A stretch of 64,000 nucleotides of DNA, taken from positions 1 to 64,000 of the forward strand of contig NZ_JAWLHG010000008.1 of assembly GCF_041690465.1 (NCBI RefSeq). The letters are read 5' to 3'. Position numbers and translations under genes: made by a program. This document shows positions 33,857 to 42,624 of the stretch, one piece after another. A model generated the notes under the pieces. That model did no database searches. It saw only the letters and a list, made by a program, of their open reading frames with translations, and was not told the origin of the DNA. Within the stretch, counting starts at the first letter, position 1. Each line of letters opens with the position of its first letter. Source of the DNA: Falsiroseomonas sp041690465 (GTDB lineage: Bacteria; Pseudomonadota; Alphaproteobacteria; Acetobacterales; Acetobacteraceae).

Positions 33857-35458
33857 TCATTCGAAGCTGGTCGGCTCGTTCACCGGGTCGAGGTCGCCGA
33901 CAAAGCGCAGCAGGTCGGGCATGGTGAAGGTGCCGGCGTGCTGCGATGGCAGCGCCGGCTTCCAGTTGCGGTCCTGGCGCAGGTAGGATTCACAATCGCC
34001 TTCCAGCAGCCCCACGAATACCTCGGCGAGAATGCGGCTGCCGACTCCCGCGAGCCGGTTCCCGCCATCGCCCCTCAGCTGCGCCTCCTTCAGGATGTAG
34101 TACCAGAGCGGCGTCTTCTCATGCAGGCCGAGCTCCTTCGCCTTTGCGCCGTCCGGGCCGCTGGATGCGATCTCCGCCGGTGTCAGCGGCGCGATGCCCA
34201 TGGCGCCGGCAACGGCCTGGCCGCTCGGCAGATGCATCTTCACGCCGCGCTGCAGGTTGCGGTGCGCGAGGTTGCCGCCGCCGCCGGGCAGGTCGTGGAG
34301 CGCCGGCACGAGGTAGGGGTCGATCAGGCGCGAGAAGTTCAGCCTGAACTCGTTGGCTGGCGGTTCGGCGCCCTGCGGCGGCGCCTTGGATACGCCGATC
34401 TCGTAGAAGCGGTTCCAGTCGATGGCCCAGTCGCCCGGCAGGTTCGGCAACGGGAAGGGGTCGACCTCCGATCCGTCGGCAAGCTTCAGCTTCGGCAGCC
34501 TGAGCTTCGCCACGATGTCCGGCTCGCCGACCCGCTCGCCGACGATGCCGCCGGAGAGGCCGCTGAAGTGGAACAGGAAGCTGAAGGTCGAGGGCCCGGC
34601 GCCGGGACGGAAGACCCGGTTGTGGCTGTAGTCCTCCCGCACCATCGAGTGGCCCAGCCGATAGGCGGCGACGGAAAACTCGACGGGCATGTAGGGGTCC
34701 GCGTACTCGCTCTGCCGCTCGAAGAGGTAATGCTTCCGTCCGTTCGTCAGAACGTCGTGCACGTCGTTGAAGTCCACCAGCCGGTCAAGGAAGTCGTGCA
34801 GGACGAGCCACTGGTAGTGCCAGCGCACGGTGCGGCGCGCCTCCTCGAACACCTGGTCGGGGTTTGCGGTGCCCGCGCGGTCGATCCGGTCTACGACCGC
34901 GTTGTGGAACTTCAGTAGGGCGAGGTGGGTCTGCGCGACCAGCAGGTTCTCGTCGTTCCGCGGGTCGCCGATGATCGCCAGCCCTTCGCGGCTGCGCGGC
35001 AGGTCGTTGGGCAGGCCCGCACGGATGCGCCGGCCGCCAGGCCCGCGCGGCTCGCCACCAGGCCCCGTGACACCGACGGCCAGCTTGCGGGGATCGACGC
35101 GGTCATAGAGGAAGGGCTGGTCCGCAGGCCCGCGCCCATAGACGCTGTCGAGGTCGAGCCGCGGCGAGCGGAAGTTGAGCACCGCGGTCGGATCGTTGAC
35201 CTTCTCGCCGAGGCCCGAGGTGTCGAAGGTGATGTCGTGGTCGATGAACTGGCCAAGATAGGTGTAGCCGGCCGGGATGTTGCGGTTGTCGCCGGACTGC
35301 CCGACATCGACCATCGTGGCGGCCAGCTTCGCGAGCCGGTCGTCATCAACCTCCAGCGCCTCGAGGTCCGGAAACATCTGGCCGAAGCGGCCGAAGCTCT
35401 GCGTCCGGCGCGCCCCCTCCTCGAGTCCGCGCAGGTGCTTGCCATGCCCAGCTTGCAT
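33857..35458 (-). CDS. Animal-type haem peroxidase
   Basis: The 533-residue protein belongs to the peroxidase-cyclooxygenase superfamily (animal haem peroxidases, bacterial peroxicin-like branch). The distal site is H74 in GQFIDHDITFD, with the Asp of the Ca/haem-ester region beside it; DPRNDEN holds the catalytic Arg at 167. The proximal His is H270 in AYRLGHSMVREDY. No signal peptide is seen, so export would need a C-terminal signal or another route. AAGGA precedes the ATG. It converges on the osmoprotectant operon and follows a palindromic site. It would oxidise halides or phenols with H2O2; the physiological substrate is unknown. Confidence 0.9.
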   Translation of the reverse strand: MQAGHGKHLRGLEEGARRTQSFGRFGQMFPDLEALEVDDDRLAKLAATMVDVGQSGDNRNIPAGYTYLGQFIDHDITFDTSGLGEKVNDPTAVLNFRSPRLDLDSVYGRGPADQPFLYDRVDPRKLAVGVTGPGGEPRGPGGRRIRAGLPNDLPRSREGLAIIGDPRNDENLLVAQTHLALLKFHNAVVDRIDRAGTANPDQVFEEARRTVRWHYQWLVLHDFLDRLVDFNDVHDVLTNGRKHYLFERQSEYADPYMPVEFSVAAYRLGHSMVREDYSHNRVFRPGAGPSTFSFLFHFSGLSGGIVGERVGEPDIVAKLRLPKLKLADGSEVDPFPLPNLPGDWAIDWNRFYEIGVSKAPPQGAEPPANEFRLNFSRLIDPYLVPALHDLPGGGGNLAHRNLQRGVKMHLPSGQAVAGAMGIAPLTPAEIASSGPDGAKAKELGLHEKTPLWYYILKEAQLRGDGGNRLAGVGSRILAEVFVGLLEGDCESYLRQDRNWKPALPSQHAGTFTMPDLLRFVGDLDPVNEPTSFE

Positions 35459-35515
35459 CGGTCGGTCCTTGTCCGCATCTCCTCCGGCTGCGGAGCCTAG
35501 GACTTGCCGCTCTTG

Positions 35516-35534
35516 AAAGTATACTGAATACTTT
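35516..35534. promoter_or_regulatory. 19-bp palindrome, candidate operator
   Basis: AAAGTAT-ACTGA-ATACTTT is a perfect 7-bp inverted repeat with a 5-base spacer, 58 bases upstream of the peroxidase ATG, in DNA far more AT-rich than its surroundings. The size and symmetry fit a dimeric repressor such as MarR type, but no such regulator gene is adjacent. Confidence 0.5.
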
Positions 35535-35578
35535 TCCAGATGCGAGCGGGGGCGCTGCCGCCGCGCCCCCGCCCGCGC

Positions 35579-36610
35579 CTACCGCACCGGCATCGCGTAC
35601 ATCAGCCCACCCCGCGTCCACAGATCGTTCAGCCCGCGCGGCAGCCCGATCGGCGAATCGCGCCCGAGGTGGCGCTCGAAGATCTCGCCGTAATTCCCCA
35701 TCGCCTTGATCGCATTGTAGGCCCAGCGCCGCTCAAGCCCCATGAACGGCCCGTGGTCGCCGGTGACGCCGAGCAGGCGCCGCACCTCCGGCCGCGGGCT
35801 GTTCAGCATCTCGTCCACATTGGCCCGGGTGATGCCGAGCTCCTCCGCCTCGATCAGGGCGTAGATGGTCCAGCGCACGATATCGAACCACTGGTCGTCG
35901 CCATGCCGCACCGCCGGCGCCAGCGGCTCCTTCGAGATGATGTCCGGCAGCACCATGTGCTCCTCCGGCCGCGGGAAGGTGGTGCGGGTGCCGGCAAGCT
36001 GGCTGGCATCGGTGCTGAAGGCATCGCACCGCCCGCTGGCGTAGGCGATGCGCGTCTCGTCATTCTGCTCGAACACCACGGGGCGGATGTTCATGCGGTT
36101 GCTGCGCGCCCAGTCGGCCAGGTTCAGCTCGTTTGTGGTGCCGGAGGTGACGCAGATGGAAGCGCCTTCCAGCTCGCTGGCACGCGTCACGCCCGAGGCG
36201 CGGCGCACCATGAAGCCCTGCCCGTCGTAGAAGGTGACGGCGGTGAAGTTCAGCCCGTTGGCGGTGTCGCGGGACTGGGTCCAGGTGGTGGTGCGCGGCA
36301 GCAGGTCGATCTGGCCGGCCTGCAGCGCCGGCAGCCGTGCGGCGGAGGTCACCACGGTGAAGCGCACCTTGCTGGCATCGCCGAAGATCGCGGCGGCGAC
36401 GGCGCGGCAGATATCGGCATCGAGGCCCTGGTATTCGCCGCGGCTGTCGGCCACGCCGAAGCCGGCCGCGCCGGGATGCGCGCCGCAATCCACCACGCCC
36501 TTGCTGCGCGTGGCGGCGAGGGTCGGCCCGGCGGGCGCCATGGTCTGCGCCATAGCCGGCAATGCGACGGCAAGCGTCGCACCGAGGGCAAGCAGGCCGC
36601 GTCGGATCAT
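35579..36610 (-). CDS. Amino-acid ABC-type receptor (AapJ-like) without ABC partners
   Basis: The 343-residue periplasmic protein has a signal peptide (MIRRGLLALGATLAVALPAMAQ) and SBP family 3 features of the AapJ/BztA group: GVVDCGAHPGAAGFGVADSRGEYQGLDADICRAVAAAIFG, RTTTWTQSRDTANGLNF and CVTSGTTNELNLADW. The C-terminal part GNYGEIFERHLGRDSPIGLPRGLNDLW is nearly diagnostic. These receptors normally serve the AapQMP ABC permease, none of which is here. Instead its ATG overlaps the stop of a TRAP permease gene (ATGA), so it is translated with a TRAP transporter. Confidence 0.9.
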   Translation of the reverse strand: MIRRGLLALGATLAVALPAMAQTMAPAGPTLAATRSKGVVDCGAHPGAAGFGVADSRGEYQGLDADICRAVAAAIFGDASKVRFTVVTSAARLPALQAGQIDLLPRTTTWTQSRDTANGLNFTAVTFYDGQGFMVRRASGVTRASELEGASICVTSGTTNELNLADWARSNRMNIRPVVFEQNDETRIAYASGRCDAFSTDASQLAGTRTTFPRPEEHMVLPDIISKEPLAPAVRHGDDQWFDIVRWTIYALIEAEELGITRANVDEMLNSPRPEVRRLLGVTGDHGPFMGLERRWAYNAIKAMGNYGEIFERHLGRDSPIGLPRGLNDLWTRGGLMYAMPVR

Positions 36611-38517
36611 CTCTCTTCTCCCTGTCGTGCGGGCGCGGTGCGTGCCGCCGCCCATTGGACCGCCGCCACCGCGGCGAGTATGCACGCGCCGACCAGCAGG
36701 CGCGTGGTGTCGGTGAGCATATGGCCGAACGCCGCCGTCAGCCCGGCGCTGGCCAGCAGCACGCGCAGCGCCGTGCCGAGGGGCGCCAGCAGGAAGCCCG
36801 CGAAGCCGGCGGTGATCAGCGTCAGCGCCACCACCTGTATCGCGGTGGCGAGCGAGATCGCCGCCAGGCTGCCGCGCAGCATGATGCCCGGGTCGTAGAT
36901 GAAGGCGAAGCCCACGGTGAAGCCGGCGATGCCGTAGCGCGAGGCATGCAGCGCCGTCAGCAGCGGGCTTGCCTTGGCGATGGCAGCGGCGGCGAAGGCG
37001 GCGGCAGCGACGGGCGGCGTCGCATCGGCGATCACCGCGAAGTAGAAGACGAACAGATGCGCCTGCAGCGGATCCACCCCGAGCGCCTGGCCGAGTTCCA
37101 GCACCTGCGGCACGCCGATCGCGGCCGCGATGATGTAGGCGGGCGTCGTCGGCACGCCCATCCCCAGCACCAGCACCGTCAGCGCCAGCAGCGTGAGCAG
37201 CAGCGCGAGATGCCCGCCCGACAGCTGCTTGATGATGCCGCCGAACGCCACGACCATGCCTGTCGCGGTCAGCGCCGAGACCACGATGCCGGCGCCCGCG
37301 ATGGTCACCGCCAGCGGCGCCATGGTGAAGCCCGCATGCGCGAAGGCGCGGAAGATCGCCACCGGCCCCATCCGCGTGCGCGCCCGCAGCAGCGCGATGG
37401 CAACCATCGAGGCGGTGGCGCAGAAGGCGGCGAAGTTGCCTGACCAGCGCTCCATCATCAGCCAGACCAGCACGATGATGGGCAGCACCAGGTGCGCATC
37501 CGCCAGCACCTCGCGCCAGGCCGGGATTTCCTTCATCGGCATCGGCGCCAAGCCCATGCGCCGCGCCTCGAAATGCACGGCGGCAAGGATGGCGAAGAAG
37601 TACAGCACCGCGCCGATCGCGGCGGCGACAATGATCTGGCCGTAGGGGATGTTGGTGATCTCGGCCATCACGAAGGCGGCGGCACCCATCACCGGCGGCA
37701 TCAGCAGCCCGCCCACGCTTGCCGCGCTCTCGATGCCGCCGGCGGCGACGGGGCGGTAGCCGGTGCGGATCATCAGCGGGATGGTCATCGAGCCGGTGGT
37801 GATGACGTTGGAGACGCTGCTGCCGCTCATCGTCCCGAACAGCCCGGAGGTGACCACCGCCACCTTGGCCGGCCCGCCGGAATAGCGCCCCGCCACGGCA
37901 GCACCGAAATTCGAGAACAGCCGTCCGGTGCCGCTGTGCTGCAGGAAGGCACCGAACAGGATGAAGACCGCGATGATGGTGGAGACGATGCCGGTCAGCG
38001 GCCCATAGACGCCGCCCGCGGTAGGAACCAGCCAGGCGGACTCGACGATCTCCTCCGGCGAGAAGGGACGCGCATTCAGCACGCCGGGCACCAGCCAGCC
38101 CCACTGCATGTAGGCGAGCGAGATCGCGACCATGATCGCCAGCCCCGGCTCCACCGCGCGGCGGATCGCCTCCAGCAGGGTGATGATGGCGATGGTGCCG
38201 AGCACCATCATCGTCGGCGTGAACTCGTCCACGTATTCCATGCGGTCGGCCACCGCCATCCAGTTCCACATTACCCAGGCATGCGGCACGCCGGCGGCCA
38301 CCGCCCAGACGCAGTCGAGGACGGTCGGGCGATGCATCGGCGAGCGTTTCGTCGCGGGGTAGAGCAGGAACAGCAGCGGCGTGAACACCAGCAGGTGGAA
38401 GCCGCGCATCTGGATCGGCTCGGGGAATCCCGTGCCGCCGAAATAGAGGTGGACCGCGGCGGCTGCCGCGGCCCAACTCCAGCAGAGGGCCCTCAGCGGG
38501 CCCTGGAGATCACGCAA
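36607..38517 (-). CDS. TRAP transporter fused permease (TAXI type)
   Basis: The 636-residue inner-membrane protein fuses the DctQ-like four-helix part (N-terminal about 170 residues) to the DctM-like part. DctM motifs include VFILFGAFLQHSGTGRLF, GLFGTMSGSSVSNVITTGSMTIPLM, GGLLMPPVMGAAAFVMAE, and LVLGMGVPTTPAYIIAAA, followed by HLFVFYFAVIADATPPVAAAAFAAAAIA, all hallmarks of the 4TM/12TM fusion used by TAXI receptors. The TAXI receptor gene lies 28 bases upstream, making a two-component importer. The stop overlaps the start of the AapJ-like receptor gene. Confidence 0.93.
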   Translation of the reverse strand: MRDLQGPLRALCWSWAAAAAAVHLYFGGTGFPEPIQMRGFHLLVFTPLLFLLYPATKRSPMHRPTVLDCVWAVAAGVPHAWVMWNWMAVADRMEYVDEFTPTMMVLGTIAIITLLEAIRRAVEPGLAIMVAISLAYMQWGWLVPGVLNARPFSPEEIVESAWLVPTAGGVYGPLTGIVSTIIAVFILFGAFLQHSGTGRLFSNFGAAVAGRYSGGPAKVAVVTSGLFGTMSGSSVSNVITTGSMTIPLMIRTGYRPVAAGGIESAASVGGLLMPPVMGAAAFVMAEITNIPYGQIIVAAAIGAVLYFFAILAAVHFEARRMGLAPMPMKEIPAWREVLADAHLVLPIIVLVWLMMERWSGNFAAFCATASMVAIALLRARTRMGPVAIFRAFAHAGFTMAPLAVTIAGAGIVVSALTATGMVVAFGGIIKQLSGGHLALLLTLLALTVLVLGMGVPTTPAYIIAAAIGVPQVLELGQALGVDPLQAHLFVFYFAVIADATPPVAAAAFAAAAIAKASPLLTALHASRYGIAGFTVGFAFIYDPGIMLRGSLAAISLATAIQVVALTLITAGFAGFLLAPLGTALRVLLASAGLTAAFGHMLTDTTRLLVGACILAAVAAVQWAAARTAPARQGEER

Positions 38518-38545
38518 GGCGCGGCCCGCCGGGCAGCAGGCCGGA

Positions 38546-39541
38546 TCAGGCCGGCGGCATCACGCCCGCCTCGCGGAAGGCACGGGCGGCGCCGGGGTGC
38601 AGCGGCACGCCCTGGTAGCGCCAGGCCTTGGCCGGGTCGAAGGCGCCCATGCTGGCATGGATCGAGGTGAGGCGCTGGCCGCGGTTGCGGATCAGCGTCC
38701 GGGTGATGCCGTACGCGACGTCGTCCGGCACGTCCTTGTGCACCATGATCACGCTGTCCATGGTCGTCACCGTCAGCGGGCCGGTCTGCAGCGTCGGATA
38801 GGTGCCCGCCGGCAGCACGCCCTCGTTGTAGGCGTAGGTGTCGATCAGGTGCTTGCGGATGTCGTCGGGGAAGCCGACCAGCCGCGCGGCGCGGCGGCCC
38901 TGGCCGAGTTCGGTCAGCAGCGCCGCCGGCTTGGCGAGCGCGGCGTACATGTAGTCCACCTGGCCGTCGGCGAAGGCGGCGCCGATATCGGCGTAGCTGC
39001 CGTTCAGGTAGCGCCCGCCATTGCTGCGGATCTGGTCCGGGGATGTGCCGAGGAAGCGCAGGATGCGCTGCAGCGTCATCTCGTCGGTGCTGCTGCGCTG
39101 GGGGGCGGCGATCTTGAGGCCGCGCTGCGTCAGGATGGCCCGCATGTCCTCCGGCCCTTCCGCCGTGCGGAGCAGGTTGTGCTCGGTCGGGCTGTAGCCG
39201 GTGCCGAGGCTGCGCAGGTCCTCATGCTTGCGGTTGTAGGGGTCCTCGCCGCGGGCGGCGGCGGCGGCGAAGGCGTCGATCCCCCAGCCGATCGGCGACT
39301 GGTTGTTGTTGACGCGGGTGGAATTGGCCAGCCCGCCGCCCGGCACCACGCGGATGCGGATCGCCGGATTCTCCTCCGCGATCAGCGCGGAGAGGCCGGC
39401 GGCCATGGTGTACCAGCCACCGCCCACCGAACCCGCGACCCACTCGAAGGTCTGCTGCGCCTGCGCCGTGCGGAGCGCGGGCAGTGACAGGGCGCCCGCG
39501 GTGGCGAACAATGCGGCGCGGCGCGAAACGAAAACGGGCAT
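38546..39541 (-). CDS. TAXI family TRAP transporter receptor
   Basis: The 331-residue periplasmic receptor has a signal peptide (SRRAALFATAGALSLPALRTAQAQ). The TAXI signature is clear: FEWVAGSVGGGWYTMAAGLSALIAEENPAIRIRVVPGGGLANSTRVN, then GSYADIGAAFADGQVDYMYAAL. TAXI proteins bind amino acids or dicarboxylates such as glutamate and aspartate; the ligand is not determined. It is upstream of the fused permease, and GGGAGACGCC precedes the ATG. Confidence 0.92.
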   Translation of the reverse strand: MPVFVSRRAALFATAGALSLPALRTAQAQQTFEWVAGSVGGGWYTMAAGLSALIAEENPAIRIRVVPGGGLANSTRVNNNQSPIGWGIDAFAAAAARGEDPYNRKHEDLRSLGTGYSPTEHNLLRTAEGPEDMRAILTQRGLKIAAPQRSSTDEMTLQRILRFLGTSPDQIRSNGGRYLNGSYADIGAAFADGQVDYMYAALAKPAALLTELGQGRRAARLVGFPDDIRKHLIDTYAYNEGVLPAGTYPTLQTGPLTVTTMDSVIMVHKDVPDDVAYGITRTLIRNRGQRLTSIHASMGAFDPAKAWRYQGVPLHPGAARAFREAGVMPPA

Positions 39542-39640
39542 GAGGCGTCTCCCTTGCTTCCCCGGTTGAGCATCATGCGCGGCGAGGCGCGCAGGCTGCA
39601 ACCGCTGCAGAGATGGAGAAGCCGCAATGACTCCCGGCGG

Positions 39641-39943
39641 TCAGCTTCCGCCGAGGAAGGGCCGCGCCGCCGCAAGGGCGGGCGCACAGCCGGGGACGGC
39701 ATCGCGCAGCGCCGCCTCGGGCGCAATGGTGCCGCTCCAGGCGCCGACAGCGGTGGAAATCGCCCACCACGGATCGGCACCGGCCCGAGCGACGAGTTGC
39801 GGCGCCGAGTCCGCGACGCAGCGCGCCACCTGCTCCACCACGGCCGCCGGGGCCCGCGCCGCGGCCAGCCGATCGGCCATGCCCTCCTGTAAAGGGCCGA
39901 GCAGGAAGGTGGCGACCAGCCATGCGATCACGGCCTCGATCAT
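39641..39943 (-). CDS. Small hypothetical exported protein
   Basis: The 100-residue product begins MIEAVIAWLVATFLLGPLQEGMADRLAAA, a hydrophobic N-terminus that could be a signal anchor. Two cysteines (in VARCVADSA and VPGCAPAL) could form a disulfide outside the membrane. A WWAISTAVGAWSG stretch follows. I do not recognise the family. It lies between the TAXI receptor gene and an unrelated divergent receptor gene. Frame and composition support it moderately; the start is the first ATG before the hydrophobic segment. Confidence 0.5.
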   Translation of the reverse strand: MIEAVIAWLVATFLLGPLQEGMADRLAAARAPAAVVEQVARCVADSAPQLVARAGADPWWAISTAVGAWSGTIAPEAALRDAVPGCAPALAAARPFLGGS

Positions 39944-40233
39944 GGCGCGCCGCCGGACCGCCGGCAGGAGCGCGGCTGCAGGGCGAAGGCCCTCAAGCGG
40001 GGAATAACAGTCTCGAGCGCCATGGCGCCGCTCCTCCAGGTCGCGGCTGCCGGGGAGGCACCGCAAGGCGGAGGTCCGACATCGCGCATCGTCGTCGTGA
40101 ACGATACGCCAGAGGGGCCCGGACCGGAGCGCTGGAACTGGCCCTGCCGGCGCGCCGCTTCAAGCCTGCGGCAACGGTTGCGCGCAGTCCCGCAGCTACG
40201 CCATGCTTGCCCATCCAGCCCGCCGAGGACACC

Positions 40234-41817
40234 ATGCGCCGCCGCACCCTGCTTTCCGGTCTCGCCGCCGCCGCGACCGCACCATGCATGCCGGCGCTGG
40301 CGCAGGGCGCAGCCGCCACGACCTTCCGCTACATGCCGCAGGCCGATGTGACGGCCGTCGATCCGATGAGCACCACCAGCTACGGCGTGCGCAACCACGG
40401 CCATATGTGCTGGGACACGCTCTACGGGCCGGACGAGAACTTCGAAATGCGCCCGCAGCTCTGCGAGGGCCACGTCGTCGAAGACGACGGCCTGCGCTGG
40501 GTGTTCACCCTGCGCGAGGGCATCCGCTTCCACGACAACGAGCCCATCCGCGCCGCCGACGCGGTGGCCTCCATCGCGCGCTGGTCGGCACGCGACACGC
40601 TCGGCCAGACGCTGCGCGCACGCACGGAGGGGATGCGCGCGCTCGATGACCGGCGCGTCGAGATCCGCCTGAAGCAGCGCTTCGGTCCGATGCTGGAGGC
40701 GCTCGGCAAGCCGAGCAGCTATCCCTGCTTCGTCTATCCCGAGCGCTTCGCCACGGTGGACCCGGCGCGGCCCTTCACCGAGGTGGTCGGCTCCGGCCCC
40801 TACCGCTTCGTCGCGGAGGAACGGCTCTCGGGTGCGCGGGCGGTCTACCGCAGGTTCGAGGGCTATGTGCCGAATCCGCGCCCGCCCAGCCTGCTCGGCG
40901 GCGCCAAGATCGGCCATTTCGAGCGCGTCGAGTTCAACTGGATCCCCGATCCCGGCACTGTTGCCGCGGCGCTGCAGGCCGGCGAGATCGACATGTACGA
41001 GCAGGTCGCGCCAGACCTGCGCGCCGTGCTGCGCCGCCACCGCGACATCGTCGTGGACCGCATCGACACCGGCGGCACCATCGCGCATCTGCGCTTCAAC
41101 CACCTGCATCCCCCCTTCGACAATCCGGCGATCCGCCGCGCGCTGCTGCATTCGATCAACCAGTCGGACTACATGACCTCGATCATGGGCGACGACCGCA
41201 GCCTGTGGACGGACGGCATCGGCGCCTTCCCCACAGCTTCGCCGCTGGCGAACGATGAAGGCATCCAGGCGCTGATGGGCCCTCGAAGCTTCGACGCCGC
41301 GCGCGAGGCGCTGCGTGCCGCCGGCTACGCGAACGAGCGCGTCATCGTGCTGCACCCGACCGATGTGGTGAACAACAACGCGCTCACCACGGTCGCGGTG
41401 GATGCGCTGAAGCGCAGCGGCCTCAATGCCGAGAGCGCGACCAGCGACTGGGGAACGGTGCTGCAGCGCCGCTCCCGCCAGGAGCCGCCGGGCCAGGGCG
41501 GCTGGAACGCGCTGATCGTGCTGTTCGGCGGCATCGACCTCGGCAATCCCGGCGTTCATCCGTTGCTGCGCGCGAATGGCCGCCAGGCCTGGTTCGGCTG
41601 GCCGACCAGCCCGACGCTGGAGGCGCTGCGCGAGGGATGGCTCGGCGCGCCGAACCTCGATGCGCAGAAGGCGATCGCGCGACGGATCCAGGCGGCGCTG
41701 TGGCAGGATCTGCCACACATCCCGCTTGGCCAGTACTTCATCCATGCTGCATGGCGGCGGAACATCACCGGCCATCAGAAGGGCATGACGCTGCCGATCA
41801 ACCTTCGGCGGGGCTGA
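40234..41817 (+). CDS. ABC transporter receptor, family 5 (peptide/nickel type)
   Basis: The 527-residue periplasmic receptor has a signal peptide (MRRRTLLSGLAAAATAPCMPALAQ). Family 5 segments include DPMSTTSYGVRNHGHMCWDTLYG, WVFTLREGIRFHDNEPIRAADAVASIARW, SGPYRFV and FNHLHPPFDNPAIRRALLHSINQ. It binds peptides, nickel chelates or other oligomeric ligands. No permease or ATPase gene is adjacent, so it is an orphan receptor in this window. The long, well-preserved domain order and the signal peptide fix the start. Confidence 0.92.
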   Translation: MRRRTLLSGLAAAATAPCMPALAQGAAATTFRYMPQADVTAVDPMSTTSYGVRNHGHMCWDTLYGPDENFEMRPQLCEGHVVEDDGLRWVFTLREGIRFHDNEPIRAADAVASIARWSARDTLGQTLRARTEGMRALDDRRVEIRLKQRFGPMLEALGKPSSYPCFVYPERFATVDPARPFTEVVGSGPYRFVAEERLSGARAVYRRFEGYVPNPRPPSLLGGAKIGHFERVEFNWIPDPGTVAAALQAGEIDMYEQVAPDLRAVLRRHRDIVVDRIDTGGTIAHLRFNHLHPPFDNPAIRRALLHSINQSDYMTSIMGDDRSLWTDGIGAFPTASPLANDEGIQALMGPRSFDAAREALRAAGYANERVIVLHPTDVVNNNALTTVAVDALKRSGLNAESATSDWGTVLQRRSRQEPPGQGGWNALIVLFGGIDLGNPGVHPLLRANGRQAWFGWPTSPTLEALREGWLGAPNLDAQKAIARRIQAALWQDLPHIPLGQYFIHAAWRRNITGHQKGMTLPINLRRG

Positions 41818-42624
41818 CCCGCCCGCCCCTGGCAGGGCAGCGCCGCCGGCCGATGCGCCGGCGCTGATGGAGCCTCGCGCGCTGCACCAACCGCCCATCT
41901 GCGGCGCCGATGATCCGTTGTTCGAAAGAGCAGCGTCGGAGATTGGTGCGGCGGCCGATACGCCGTCCCTGATGTGAGCATCGGTAGCCGGCCATGGGCC
42001 GGACGTCTCACCAGACCGCGCGATGATCGCGCTGGGATCGGTGGTGACTGCGGGCGAAGCAATGCCGCGCAGAACTGCCGTTGATCGAGGACGACATGCG
42101 CCGGCAGGTCGTGAGCCCGGCCGGGTGCGCGCGGCGTTGCGGATGACGGTCTGCATGCTCCTGCGACATTGGCGGGGCCGCGTCAGAAGCGCTCGGCCTC
42201 GGCGCATCGATTGACCACGCGGCGAGCGCTCGCCGCAGGCGAGCACCGCGCCACTTCCTCCTCCCTTTCCACGCTGCGGCACGGGCTCTGCTCCTGGCCC
42301 ACGGCGCGACTGCGCAGCCTGGTGCTGCCCTACAATGCAAGGAAACATCTCTGAACATAAATTGTAGTCACTAAGTTTCGTTTCTGCCTCGTCTGCCAAC
42401 ATCTCGCAATCATACAAGTTCGAGCATGTAGGACCGCAAAAGCATTTGCATCTTAGTGTTGTATTTACACACCTGGTCATTGACCGCGATGGCCAGCATG
42501 CCGATTGTCCGCCACGAGACAAGCCATGCAAGAAGCCTCGCGAGTGGAATATCCCGCGCGAGACTTCGTTAACTCCTTTCGATCACTGTGGCGCAGCTCG
42601 TTATGAAGAGGGGATGATCGGCCG
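41818..42624. other. Gene-free stretch upstream of the subtilase gene
   Basis: About 800 bases with no frame that looks like a real protein. The first 500 bases have ordinary GC-rich composition without recognisable motifs beyond a short palindrome (GCGAGCGCTCGC) near 42220. From about 42340 to 42600 the DNA is markedly AT-richer (for instance ACATAAATTGTAGTCACTAA), which suggests a regulated promoter for the protease gene. No clear sigma-70 pair could be chosen. Confidence 0.5.

Noticed and set aside
42220..42235. A short palindrome (GCGAGCGCTCGC) upstream of the subtilase.
   Set aside because: Very short, GC-rich palindromes are expected by chance at this composition; no repeat partner was seen.
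39940..42531. An 863-codon minus-strand frame across the family 5 receptor gene and the gene-free stretch.
   Set aside because: Its sequence has no recognisable domains and covers a receptor with clear motifs on the other strand.
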